A stretch of 28,265 nucleotides of DNA from NCBI GenBank assembly GCA_035711845.1, contig DASTBU010000048.1, positions 1 through 28,265 of the forward strand, in the 5' to 3' direction. Below the pieces are notes generated by a model. That model did no database searches. It was not told where the DNA came from and saw only the letters and a list, made by a program, of their open reading frames with translations. The stretch comes from DASTBU01 sp035711845 (GTDB lineage Bacteria > Acidobacteriota > Vicinamibacteria > Vicinamibacterales > 2-12-FULL-66-21). Positions 1 through 6,685 of the stretch are shown piece by piece. Position 1 is the first letter of the stretch, and each line of letters opens with the position of its first letter. Made by a program: the position numbers and the translations under genes.

Positions 1-1117
1 GAAACCTCACGGGCAGTCCCGTCAGCGGCAGGATCATCAGCGCTTTCGTTCCCCACACGGCGAGTGCCGCGCCGAGGCCCGCACCGGCGAGTGCGAGGAG
101 CAGGTTTTCGGCGAGCACGAGGCTGATGATGTGGCGGCGAGCCGCGCCGAGAGCAAGCCGTGCTCCCGTCTCTTTCTGCCGGGCGCTCGCGCGCGCGAGC
201 ATGAGGTTCGCCATGTTTCCGCAGACAGCGACCAGCAGCAACAGCATCACCCCCTGCAGCACCAGCAGCGCGCTGTTCAGCATCCGCTGCGGCCCGCGCG
301 GCGAATCCCAGAACGGCAGGAGCTCGGCCCACACGCCTCTGTTGGTCGCTGGATAGCTCTGCGCCAGCTGCTGCATGGTGATGGCGAGCTCGCTCCGCGC
401 CTGCTCGCGCGTGGTCGACGGCAGCAGACGACCCATCATCGAGTAGCCGCGGAAAGTTCGAAGCTCGAGCTGGCGCGAGCCGTTCTCGACGAGCGGCGCC
501 ATCGTTGCCGGGATCCAGATGTCGAAGTCCAGCCCCGGCACGGTTCCCTGGAACTCGGGCGGCGCCACCCCGATCACGGTGAGCCTGAGCGCGTTGACCC
601 TGATCGATCCTCCGAGGACGTCCGCCGTACCCGCCAGACGCGTCTGCCAGAAACCGTGGGAGATCACCGCCATGGGCTCGCTGCCCGGTCGCGAGACCTC
701 GTCCTGCCGGAAAAAGCGGCCGATCGCCGGACGCACGTCCAGCGCGGGGAAGTAGTTGTCCGACACCAGCATGCCGAAGACCCGCTCGACCTGCCCGGCA
801 TCGCCCACGTAGAGCGGAACGATTCGGAAGGCCAGCAGGTCCGGAAGCGACCGCAGGCTGCGCCGCAGGTCGAGGTATTCGGGCCACGAAGCCCCCACGT
901 AGAGTCCGATCTCGTTCCGCGGTTCGACGGCCTGGAAGCGCGCGCCGGCTGGCACGCCCGGGAGAGGGTCGAGCAGCCGTGCCTGGATCCAGCTGAAGAC
1001 GACGGTGTTGGCCCCGATGCCGAGCGCCAGCGAGAGGATGATGACGGCCGACAGCAGCGGTGTTCTGGCGATGGTCCGCATCGCATGTCGCAGGTCGCGG
1101 CCGGCCGATCCAATCAT
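1..1117 (-). CDS. FtsX/MacB-like ABC permease (ADOP type), N-terminal part
   Basis: The reading frame is open from an ATG at 1117 to the left edge, about 372 codons, so the C-terminus lies outside the window. The protein opens with a short cytoplasmic stretch (DLRHAMRTIARTP), then a transmembrane helix (LLSAVIILSLALGIGANTVV, about residues 20-42). A MacB-type periplasmic core follows, with the usual SDNYF and ISHGFWQ landmarks. At about residue 285 an FtsX helix begins (LLVLQGVMLLLLVAVCGNMANL), followed by the conserved RQKETGARLALGAARR loop. This is the layout of acidobacterial duplicated orphan permeases, which carry no ATPase domain. It lacks the N-terminal prefix seen in the full-length copy at 6686. 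A GGAG motif lies 8 nt upstream of the start. The substrate is unknown. The family call is firm; that it is a complete gene beyond the edge is assumed. Confidence 0.88.
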   Translation of the reverse strand, partial: MIGSAGRDLRHAMRTIARTPLLSAVIILSLALGIGANTVVFSWIQARLLDPLPGVPAGARFQAVEPRNEIGLYVGASWPEYLDLRRSLRSLPDLLAFRIVPLYVGDAGQVERVFGMLVSDNYFPALDVRPAIGRFFRQDEVSRPGSEPMAVISHGFWQTRLAGTADVLGGSIRVNALRLTVIGVAPPEFQGTVPGLDFDIWIPATMAPLVENGSRQLELRTFRGYSMMGRLLPSTTREQARSELAITMQQLAQSYPATNRGVWAELLPFWDSPRGPQRMLNSALLVLQGVMLLLLVAVCGNMANLMLARASARQKETGARLALGAARRHIISLVLAENLLLALAGAGLGAALAVWGTKALMILPLTGLPVRF

Positions 1118-1181
1118 CGCTGGGTCTCCATTCGTTCACCGGCCAATGCAGGTGCGCTTTCGCAAGTACAGAGAACGCGCG

Positions 1182-1505
1182 ACGTCACTACTGTGTCAGA
1201 TTCGCAGAAGCGGGCGAAAAGGCATGCTCCCAGCAACATATTCCAAAAGGCAGTTGAGCTGACGTTTGAAGACGGTGACGCCCATCACGACGACCACGAC
1301 GATCTCGATGGCCTACTGGTCGTTGCTTGTCGTGATCTTCGTGAACTTCGCGATCGTCGTGTGACGACGTAGCGTGTCGCCGTTACGCCGACGCAACTGA
1401 CGTTCGGTTCAATGCTGGCGTGGGCAAACGCGCCTTCCACATCGGTGCCCCCCGCGTACCACTCTTGCGCTGATCGCTCACCCGAATCTGACACAGTAGT
1501 GACGT
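1182..1505. repeat. Interval bounded by a perfect 23-bp inverted repeat (possible MITE or decayed IS)
   Basis: Bases 1182-1204 and 1483-1505 are exact reverse complements (23 of 23); the right arm begins CGAATCTGACACAGTAG. The 278 bp between them show no convincing gene: frames are short, lack ribosome sites and resemble no family. A shorter relative of the right arm recurs at 3688-3705 in the same orientation. Terminal inverted repeats around about 280 bp of non-coding DNA are typical of miniature transposable elements. No target-site duplication was recognised. The whole gene-free stretch 1118-1560 holds nothing else I can support. Confidence 0.5.
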
Positions 1506-1560
1506 GACGGGCAGCACGTCGCACGGATGACCTCGCACGTCCCACGTGGCGCCTCGCCGG

Positions 1561-1695
1561 TCAATGGCGCGGCGTACCGTGCAGCGACGCGAGCCATGAC
1601 CACAGACGGCCTTCGTGGTCGCCGCCGGTGGCGACGATGGTTGCGACGGCGAGGGCAACGAGCACGAGCAGCAGTATTATCGGGCGTCGGCGCAT
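1561..1695 (-). CDS. Small single-span membrane protein, 44 aa, divergent from the two-component system
   Basis: ATG at 1695, TGA at 1563-1561, 44 residues. The start is supported by a strong Shine-Dalgarno sequence (GGAGGGAGGA, 1703-1712) 7 nt upstream. The protein starts MRRRP, followed by a hydrophobic helix (IILLLVLVALAVATIVA, residues 6-22), then a polar tail of about 22 residues with two Trp (RLWSWLASLHG). The arginines favour N-in, C-out topology; a cleaved signal peptide is the alternative. It is divergent from the response regulator at 1818 and shares its hexamer-rich promoter. I recognise no family. Size, topology and shared promoter recall feedback peptides such as MgrB, which acts on PhoQ, but there is no cysteine and no clear sequence similarity, so that role is inference only. 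Confidence 0.62.
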   Translation of the reverse strand: MRRRPIILLLVLVALAVATIVATGGDHEGRLWSWLASLHGTPRH

Positions 1696-1702
1696 GGCGT
1701 GG

Positions 1703-1712
1703 TCCTCCCTCC
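1703..1712 (-). promoter_or_regulatory. Strong ribosome binding site for the 44-aa membrane peptide
   Basis: On the minus strand this reads GGAGGGAGGA, an extended match to the anti-Shine-Dalgarno sequence, 7 nt before the ATG at 1695. It is the main evidence that the small frame is translated. Confidence 0.6.
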
Positions 1713-1737
1713 AGAGAAGCGTTCGGCCTGGGCCCGC

Positions 1738-1760
1738 AGTGTACTTCGGCCAGGCTGAAC
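1738..1760 (-). promoter_or_regulatory. Predicted promoter of the 44-aa peptide gene
   Basis: On the minus strand a TACACT -10-like hexamer (1743-1738) lies 11 nt downstream of a GTTCAG hexamer (1760-1755), which is itself preceded by GTTCAA (1771-1766). No good -35 is present. This fits an activator-dependent promoter in which an OmpR-type dimer replaces the -35 contact. The leader would be about 35 nt. The hexamers are seen; their function is inferred. Confidence 0.4.
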
Positions 1761-1793
1761 GCTCGTTGAACGAGTCGTTCAGGTGCGGTTCAG
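1755..1793. promoter_or_regulatory. Four hexamers at exact 11-bp spacing, putative response-regulator operator
   Basis: CTGAAC (1755), TTGAAC (1766), GTTCAG (1777) and GTTCAG (1788) start at exact 11-bp intervals. Read on the minus strand the first two are GTTCAG and GTTCAA. There are therefore two direct-repeat pairs, one facing each of the divergent genes. OmpR/PhoB-family regulators bind as head-to-tail dimers to direct repeats with 11-bp spacing, so autoregulation by the adjacent regulator (1818-2480) is the simplest reading. Confidence 0.6.
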
Positions 1794-1811
1794 GTTCGTC
1801 TGCGCTATAAC
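1788..1811 (+). promoter_or_regulatory. Predicted promoter of the response regulator operon, possibly leaderless
   Basis: TATAAC at 1806-1811 is a good -10 and lies 12 nt after the end of the last GTTCAG hexamer (1788-1793). That matches the usual distance between a PhoP-type box and its -10. The transcription start would fall near 1818, the first base of the ATG. The only purine-rich motif, GGAG at 1812-1815, is just 2 nt from the ATG and too close to work well, so a leaderless message is likely. Confidence 0.42.
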
Positions 1812-1817
1812 GGAGCC

Positions 1818-2480
1818 ATGCGGGTACTGGTCGTCGAGGACGAGTCCGCCTTGTCCCGGCAGCTGGCGGCGGCGCTGTCGCAGGCCGGGTATGCCGTGGA
1901 CCGTGCCGACGACGGCGGGCGTGCGGACTACCTGGCGCAGACCGAACAGTACGATGCGGTCGTTCTGGATCTCGGATTGCCGAAGATCGACGGCCTGACC
2001 GTCCTGCGCCGCTGGCGTGCGGCGGGGCTGTCCGTGCCCGTCCTGGTGCTGACCGCCCGCGGCAGCTGGCACGAGAAAGTGCTCGGGATCGACAGCGGCG
2101 CGGACGACTACGTGTCCAAGCCGTTTCGCGTCGAGGAAGTGCTCGCGCGGATCCGCGCGCTCATCCGGCGGGCGAGCGGTCAACTGACGCCAGTGCTGCG
2201 ATGCGGCGCGGTCATGCTCGATCCGCGGGCGGCGAGGGTCACGCTGGAGGGCGTTCCCGTCAAGCTGACCGCCCACGAGTTCCGCGTGCTCTCGTACCTG
2301 ATGCACCACCGCGGCCGTGTCGTGTCGCAGGCCGAGCTGAACGAGCACATCTACTCGCAGGATCTCGATCGCGACTCCAATACCGTGGAGGTGTTCATCG
2401 CACGATTGCGTCGCAAGCTCGGCGCCGAGTTCATCCAGACCGTCCGCGGCCTCGGCTACCGGGTCGGGGCGACGCCATGA
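1818..2480 (+). CDS. OmpR/PhoP-family response regulator
   Basis: 220 aa, normal length for the family. The N-terminal receiver domain (about 1-115) has the acidic pair E7/D8, phosphoacceptor D51 (VVLDLGLP), T79 and K101 (VSKPF). The C-terminal winged helix (about 125-217) carries the hallmarks KLTAHEFRVL, NTVEVFIARLRRKL and IQTVRGLGYR. It is predicted to be phosphorylated by the kinase encoded next and to bind the phased hexamers upstream. The sequence is close to the PhoP/QseB branch, but the exact orthologue cannot be fixed from sequence alone. The stop overlaps the kinase start (ATGA at 2477-2480), indicating translational coupling. Confidence 0.95.
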   Translation: MRVLVVEDESALSRQLAAALSQAGYAVDRADDGGRADYLAQTEQYDAVVLDLGLPKIDGLTVLRRWRAAGLSVPVLVLTARGSWHEKVLGIDSGADDYVSKPFRVEEVLARIRALIRRASGQLTPVLRCGAVMLDPRAARVTLEGVPVKLTAHEFRVLSYLMHHRGRVVSQAELNEHIYSQDLDRDSNTVEVFIARLRRKLGAEFIQTVRGLGYRVGATP

Positions 2481-3478
2481 GCGGCGTACGATCGCTGCGA
2501 TCCCGGCTGCTGCTCGGTGCGCTGTTCTGGACGATCGGGCTGTTCGTGGGGGCCGTGCTGATCATGACGCTGATCATCATGCGCTACGCCGTCTTCCCGA
2601 GAATCATGCACGGGACCGCGTATACGCACGCCACGCTGTTCTCCACCATCACGATCATCTGCATGGTCGTCGGCTTCGTGCACTTCCGAAAAGGGATCTC
2701 ACCGATGCAGGCGCTGCGCTCGCGGCTCGGCGGCGTGCGTGAGGGGCGCGAACGGCGGGTCGAGGGACGGTACCCGAGCGAGGTGCAGCCGCTCGTCGAC
2801 GATCTCAACGCCCTGCTCGATCACCGCGAGCGCACGATCGCGCGCGCCATCGCCAAGGCCGGCGATCTCGCGCACGGGCTGAAAACCCCGCTGGCGGTGC
2901 TCGCCCAGGAAGCGGAACGGGCCGAGAGCGCCGGACAGCTCGACGTCGCGGATGCCATTCGCCAGCAAGTCGATCGGATGCGCCGCCAGATCGACTACCA
3001 CCTCGCCCAGGCGCGAGCGGCAGCCTCGGGCGCGGCGCCCGGCGCGTCCTGCGCGGTGATCGCGTCGAGCGAAGCGCTGGCCCGCACGCTGCGCCGGTTG
3101 TATGCCGACCGGCCGCTCGCCATCGATCAGAACGTGCCGCCCGAACACGCGGTCCGCTGCCAGCGCGAGGATCTCGACGAGATGCTCGGCAACCTGCTCG
3201 ACAACGCCTGCAAGTGGTCCAGGTCGCGCGTCTCGATCGAATCCGCCCAGGTCGACGGCAGGATCGTTGTGACGGTGGACGATGACGGCCCTGGAATCCC
3301 GGCGGCGATGAGAGAAGCCGTGCTGCAGCGCGGGGTCAGGGCCGACGAGGCGGCGCCGGGGACCGGCCTCGGCCTCGCCATCGTGCGCGACCTGGCCGAA
3401 CTGTACGGCGGGTCCATCGCGCTCGCGGACTCGCCGCTCGGGGGTCTTCGGGCCAGTCTGAAGCTGCCTGTCCGCTGA
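2477..3478 (+). CDS. PhoQ-like sensor histidine kinase with minimal periplasmic region
   Basis: 333 aa starting at the ATG that overlaps the regulator stop. TM1 spans about 12-34 and TM2 about 52-70, with only some 17 residues between them, so there is no room for a folded periplasmic sensor. After a short linker the H-box has H133 in LAHGLKTPL, the wording typical of PhoQ-type kinases. The ATPase domain shows the N-box (N243, GNLLDNACKWS), the G1 box (DDDGPGIP, about 268-275) and the G2 box (GTGLGLAI, about 295-302). All catalytic motifs are intact. With so little outside the membrane, the signal is probably read within the membrane or through a partner protein; the divergent 44-aa membrane peptide is a candidate. 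That link is inference. Confidence 0.94.
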   Translation: MSGVRSLRSRLLLGALFWTIGLFVGAVLIMTLIIMRYAVFPRIMHGTAYTHATLFSTITIICMVVGFVHFRKGISPMQALRSRLGGVREGRERRVEGRYPSEVQPLVDDLNALLDHRERTIARAIAKAGDLAHGLKTPLAVLAQEAERAESAGQLDVADAIRQQVDRMRRQIDYHLAQARAAASGAAPGASCAVIASSEALARTLRRLYADRPLAIDQNVPPEHAVRCQREDLDEMLGNLLDNACKWSRSRVSIESAQVDGRIVVTVDDDGPGIPAAMREAVLQRGVRADEAAPGTGLGLAIVRDLAELYGGSIALADSPLGGLRASLKLPVR

Positions 3479-3784
3479 CGATCAGGCCATCCGGCGCGAT
3501 GGGAAGTCCGGCGACTGGTCCTCTCTGTCCCCTCCGCTCCCGTACGATCTCCCGACGGTGACGGTGCCCCCACGATCAAAGGGAATGTCCGGGACGATCA
3601 CACCCGGGCAGGTCCGTTTCATGGACCTAGAATGGTTATGTCGAGCCGACACAACATGGCCATTGCGACCTAGCCATACCGAGGCTTAATCTGACACGTG
3701 ACGTGCGGCCCTTGCCGTCGCTGGCGTGCGGCTCGAGGCCTTCTGCTCGTACTCGTGAGTCCCGGCATAGCGCAGCAATCCGGG
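3479..3784. other. Gene-free stretch with a small hairpin and a repeat remnant
   Basis: No credible gene is seen. A hairpin with 6-bp arms (AGGTCC 3610-3615, GGACCT 3623-3628, 7-nt loop) is present without a T tract. At 3688-3705 the sequence AATCTGACACGTGACGTG repeats the right arm of the inverted repeat at 1483-1505 with four bases missing. The stretch may be scarred by past element insertion. Confidence 0.4.
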
Positions 3785-3918
3785 ATGGACCCGTTGTTGG
3801 TGATCGAGCTTCGTCAGTACATATTGCATCCCCGGCAGCGAGACGTGATGGTCGAGCTGTTCGAGCGCGATTGATCGAGGGTCAGGAAGCGGTGGAAATG
3901 ACGATCATCGGAACGTGA
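3785..3918 (+). pseudogene. NIPSNAP-family gene fragment, frameshifted and truncated
   Basis: From ATG 3785 the frame reads VIELRQYILHPRQRDVMVEL and FERD, then TGA at 3872-3874. One frame over the sense continues as LIEGQEAVEMTIIGT before TGA at 3916-3918. Together these match the first 40 or so residues of NIPSNAP proteins (ELRxYxLxPGxRDxxxELFExxFIExQEA, then a core strand), so a single lost base near 3870 explains the break. The remaining half or more of the domain is missing: the reading runs straight into the next gene. Without the frameshift it would still be only a fragment. Confidence 0.7.
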
Positions 3919-3926
3919 GAGCGTCG

Positions 3927-4415
3927 ATGTCACGTTCTGAAGCAGCAGCCAACGGTGCACATGATTTCGATTTCCTGATCGGCGAATGGAGTGTGCGGCA
4001 TCGACGCCTGAGACGCCGACTCGTCGGCGATACCGAGTGGGTCGAGTTCACCGGGCCGGCGTCCGCGCGAAAAATTCTGGGCGGCCTCGGGAACATCGAC
4101 GAGTGCCGAATCAACCTGCCGGAGGGTCCGTACCTGGGATCGACGCTTCGACTGTTCAACCCCGCCACCGGACTGTGGACGCTCTACTGGATGGACAGCC
4201 GCGACCCGGTGTTGAATCCCCCGATGGTCGGCAAGTTCGGCGATGGGAGAGGCGTGTTCTGGGGGGACGATTCGTTCGAAGGCAAGCCAATCCGAGTTCG
4301 TTTCATCTGGTCGAACATGGCGGCATCCAGTTGCGCGTGGGAACAAGCGTTCTCGGTCGATCGGGGTGAAACCTGGGAAACCAACTGGACGATGAGCTTC
4401 ACGCGCGCGCGGTGA
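3927..4415 (+). CDS. DUF1579-like small protein of unknown function
   Basis: 162 aa from ATG 3927 (GAGAG a few bases upstream). A GTG at 3915, overlapping the stop of the NIPSNAP remnant, is an alternative that adds four residues. The protein has no signal peptide or membrane helix. It opens HDFDFLIGEWSVRHRRLRRR and is rich in Trp and beta-strand-like segments (GLWTLYWMDSRDPV, ENAFSVDRGETWETNW-like C-terminus). The FLxGxW opening and general pattern resemble DUF1579/lipocalin-like proteins common in soil bacteria, but I am not certain of the family. A NIPSNAP relative lies directly before it, suggesting a former pair. It converges on the next gene with a gap of 6 bp. Confidence 0.75.
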   Translation: MSRSEAAANGAHDFDFLIGEWSVRHRRLRRRLVGDTEWVEFTGPASARKILGGLGNIDECRINLPEGPYLGSTLRLFNPATGLWTLYWMDSRDPVLNPPMVGKFGDGRGVFWGDDSFEGKPIRVRFIWSNMAASSCAWEQAFSVDRGETWETNWTMSFTRAR

Positions 4416-4421
4416 AGCCGG

Positions 4422-5315
4422 TCAGCGAGCCTCCTGCGCCGCCAGCGCAGCCGGGCCGATAGCGGCCGCTATGCGCTGCTGAAGGTCATGCAGGTCGTGC
4501 GTGTCGCCCACGAACTCGTGCGTCCAGATCTTGCGATCGGTAGCCGCGTTCACCAGGCGCACGTCGGCCTCGATTCGTGTGCCGTCCCTTCTGACCGCGC
4601 CTTCGACGATGACATCCACGCCGAGCGTCTGGGCAATCTCCTTGATCGACTTCCGAGAGCCAACCTGGAGCGCCGTGGTGTGGGACACGACCGCCAGGCT
4701 GCCGATTCGCGCGAGCTCCGTGGTCACGCCATCGGTCAGGTTGGCCGCGAGACGCTCATCGTCTGGATCCGATGAATATTGATGGAAAGGCAGCACGGCA
4801 ACGCTGAACTTCGGCGCGAGAGCCGTCGCGTCCCAGAGGCTCACGTTGCGCCGCGCCGCAAACGTCACGACGAGGAGAGCAGCGATCGCGATGGGGAGGC
4901 CCACACGCCATCGTCTCCATGACGATACTGGCTGATGATGACGAGCGAGGTCAGGCGGGCCCACGGCCGCGGCCGAGTCCTGACGCCGAGGGACGAAGGC
5001 GGGCACGTAGCTCCCGCGACGGAGCTGAATGATCAGAGGATCGTTGCTTCCAACCCCCGCGTAGTACTCGTCGAGCTTGGCTCGGAGACGTCGCGCTTCC
5101 ACTCGAACGATTGAATCGAGACGCGGATCGTAGGCCGCGTCACGGCCGAACACCTCGAGGCCGATGACGTACTCCTTGACCTGGTCGCTTTCGCCAGCCA
5201 GGGACCTCTCCACGACATATCGAAGGAAGCGGGTCATTCGCTCCGCGTTGATGAACCCCTCGCTCGCCAGAATGCGGTCGAGCTGGCGCTGAATGTCCTC
5301 TGCGGCCGGCTCCAT
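4422..5315 (-). CDS. Winged-helix-like/TM/FlgO (TolB-like) membrane protein
   Basis: 297 aa from ATG 5315; a GTG at 5366 in frame would add 17 residues of unlikely composition. Residues 1-110 match the N-terminal module found before adenylate-cyclase-like TPR proteins in Acidobacteria (DQVKEYVIGLEVFGR, YDPRLDSIVRVEARRLRAKL, LRRGSYVPAF), thought to be a DNA- or partner-binding domain. One TM helix spans about 136-153. The outer part (about 166-285) is a FlgO/TolB-like domain (SVAVLPF, LTDGVTTELARI, LGVDVIVEGAVRRDG). Relatives usually continue into TPR repeats, which are absent here. The outer domain parallels those of the two kinases at 10049 and 12957. Two GTTAC motifs 10 bp apart (5375-5389) lie upstream. 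Role: probably a one-component membrane regulator; inferred. Confidence 0.82.
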   Translation of the reverse strand: MEPAAEDIQRQLDRILASEGFINAERMTRFLRYVVERSLAGESDQVKEYVIGLEVFGRDAAYDPRLDSIVRVEARRLRAKLDEYYAGVGSNDPLIIQLRRGSYVPAFVPRRQDSAAAVGPPDLARHHQPVSSWRRWRVGLPIAIAALLVVTFAARRNVSLWDATALAPKFSVAVLPFHQYSSDPDDERLAANLTDGVTTELARIGSLAVVSHTTALQVGSRKSIKEIAQTLGVDVIVEGAVRRDGTRIEADVRLVNAATDRKIWTHEFVGDTHDLHDLQQRIAAAIGPAALAAQEAR

Positions 5316-5461
5316 GACCGCAGTATGACCGAGATCGACGGCACGGGGGGCGTTTCCCTTGCGCACGACGGCAGGTTACTAACGGTTACACCCACCGCAA
5401 CTCACTGTCCGCCGACCGTTTGTGCCGACACACTTCCTGGTGTGCGTCCGTCTTCTCGTTC

Positions 5462-5468
5462 AAGGAGG
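5462..5468 (+). promoter_or_regulatory. Ribosome binding site deciding the start at 5477
   Basis: AAGGAGG, a near-perfect Shine-Dalgarno sequence, 8 nt before ATG 5477. It fixes the start against the longer open frame that extends upstream, and the resulting N-terminus is a good signal peptide. Confidence 0.75.
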
Positions 5469-5476
5469 TTGAAGAC

Positions 5477-6097
5477 ATGTCTCTACGCCAACAGATTGCT
5501 CGACCCGCCGTAGCCCTGGGCATGCTGGTCGCGCTGGCGACCGTGGTACACGCCGGCCCGCCGCTCATCTGCCATCCGTTCGATCCGGGCACGGCCAGGT
5601 TGCTTCCGTGGGACACAGCGCGGAGCGGCTGGAACACGCCTGATCGCGCCTACGACATCAAGAGCCTGACGGCTGATACCGTGCGGCTGCTTTCTCCGGA
5701 TGCGCCCGTGCTCGCCCGGATGGAGAATCTCCGACGCGCGACGATCTATGCGATGCAGGACGAGCGAATTGCCGCCGAGCTGTTGTCGGCGGTGGTCGGC
5801 CGCGCGCAATCGGATGCCGGCAAAGGCCGCGATCCGCTCGCGTGGTTCGACGCTGGCTACCTCATCGAGTCCTACAAGCAGGCCAGCAGTACGGCCAAAC
5901 GAGACATGCTCGCCGCAACGGCCCTCGACGGATACGCCATGGTCAAGAAGGCTCTCCTGCTGGCGGGCGCCAATCCCGAAATGGAGTTCGCGGCCTCGCT
6001 GATGAAGAGCGGAGAGGCGTCCGCGGATCATCGCCGCCGGGCCTTGGCCGGCGCCCCGGCGGACTCACTGCTGGCGAGGAACCTGGCAACCCACTAG
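5477..6097 (+). CDS. Secreted protein of unknown function, 206 aa
   Basis: The N-terminus is a clear signal peptide (MSLRQQIARPAVALG, then hydrophobic to VVHAG; cleavage after about residue 26). The mature start GPPLICHPFDPGTARLLPW is followed by a mostly helical region with a single further landmark, WFDAGYLIESYKQ. I recall similar secreted proteins with a GPPLxCHP opening in Acidobacteria, but no function. It has two cysteines at most and no membrane helix after the signal. It stands alone: the upstream gene is divergent and the next gene on this strand starts 228 bp later with its own promoter. No function is proposed. Confidence 0.85.
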   Translation: MSLRQQIARPAVALGMLVALATVVHAGPPLICHPFDPGTARLLPWDTARSGWNTPDRAYDIKSLTADTVRLLSPDAPVLARMENLRRATIYAMQDERIAAELLSAVVGRAQSDAGKGRDPLAWFDAGYLIESYKQASSTAKRDMLAATALDGYAMVKKALLLAGANPEMEFAASLMKSGEASADHRRRALAGAPADSLLARNLATH

Positions 6098-6159
6098 GCT
6101 CACCTGGGGACGCGCGCGGCGCTCCGTGAGGTGTTCCGCCGCGTCCAGTCAACGCTGAC

Positions 6160-6191
6160 GAGGGACCATGTTGCCCGCGAGGTGGTCCCTC
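6160..6191. terminator. Perfect 9-bp stem-loop after the secreted-protein gene
   Basis: GAGGGACCA (6160-6168) pairs perfectly with TGGTCCCTC (6183-6191) around a 14-nt loop, 62 nt after the stop at 6097. There is no U tract, so it may be an RNA-stabilising or Rho-assisted 3' structure and not a classical terminator. Confidence 0.35.
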
Positions 6192-6271
6192 ATCGCAGCA
6201 CCCTTGAAAACTTGAGATCCGCTTCAGGCATCGATCAGCCAAGGTAATGGACGACCTCAGAGAGTTTTGGC

Positions 6272-6302
6272 TTGACACAACGGCTGCGCCTTCAGGTAGA
6301 TT
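6272..6302 (+). promoter_or_regulatory. Predicted promoter of padR-permease operon
   Basis: TTGACA at 6272-6277 is a perfect -35. GTAGAT/TAGATT at 6296-6302 is a fair -10 at 18-19 bp spacing. The -10 lies inside the short palindrome AGATTATCT (6298-6306), directly followed by CTCCTGGAG. These are possible PadR operator elements. Confidence 0.5.
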
Positions 6303-6325
6303 ATCTCCTGGAGCGACTGAACCTG

Positions 6326-6676
6326 ATGCCCAGACGCGGAAACATTCCCATGCAGGGGGAGCTGCTGCAAGGCACGCTCGACCTGCTCATCCTGCGGACC
6401 CTCGCGATCGGTCCTGCGCACGGGCATACGATCGCGCACTCGATCGCCCGGCAGTCCGACGCGGTGCTGCAGGTCGAGCACGGGTCGCTCTATCCCGCCC
6501 TGCATCGGCTCGAGGACCGTGGCTGGATCGCCTCCTTCTGGGGAACCTCCGAGAACAATCGCCGGGCGCGCTACTACCGCCTGACGCAGACCGGCCGCCG
6601 GCAGCTCGAGACACAGACCAGCCGCTGGGACGAGATCGTCAAGGCGGTGAACCGCGTGCTCCGCCCTGCCGACTGA
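6326..6676 (+). CDS. PadR-family transcriptional regulator
   Basis: 116 aa from ATG 6326. The winged-helix PadR signature is clear: LLQGTLDLLILRTLAIGPAH, VEHGSLYPALHRLEDRGWI and ARYYRLTQTGRRQL. Helix 3/recognition region and wing are complete, and the C-terminal helix is short, as in the PadR-s1 type. GGAG (6310-6313) sits 12 nt before the start, somewhat far; an ATG at 6350 is a weaker alternative. It ends 9 nt before the ADOP permease gene, the pairing typical of Acidobacteria, so it probably represses the operon, including itself. The signal is unknown. Confidence 0.93.
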   Translation: MPRRGNIPMQGELLQGTLDLLILRTLAIGPAHGHTIAHSIARQSDAVLQVEHGSLYPALHRLEDRGWIASFWGTSENNRRARYYRLTQTGRRQLETQTSRWDEIVKAVNRVLRPAD

Positions 6677-6685
6677 GGGAATGCC

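Noticed and set aside
1308..1364. Hydrophobic 18-aa peptide starting MAYWSLLVVIF
   Set aside because: It has no ribosome site and lies inside the inverted-repeat interval; too short to support.
131..1372. Plus-strand frame of 413 codons
   Set aside because: It is antisense to the left-edge permease, whose frame is open to the window edge and matches a known family.
5375..5389. GTTAC-N5-GTTAC direct repeat as an operator
   Set aside because: Only two 5-bp half sites and no clear promoter beside them; mentioned with the gene but not called.
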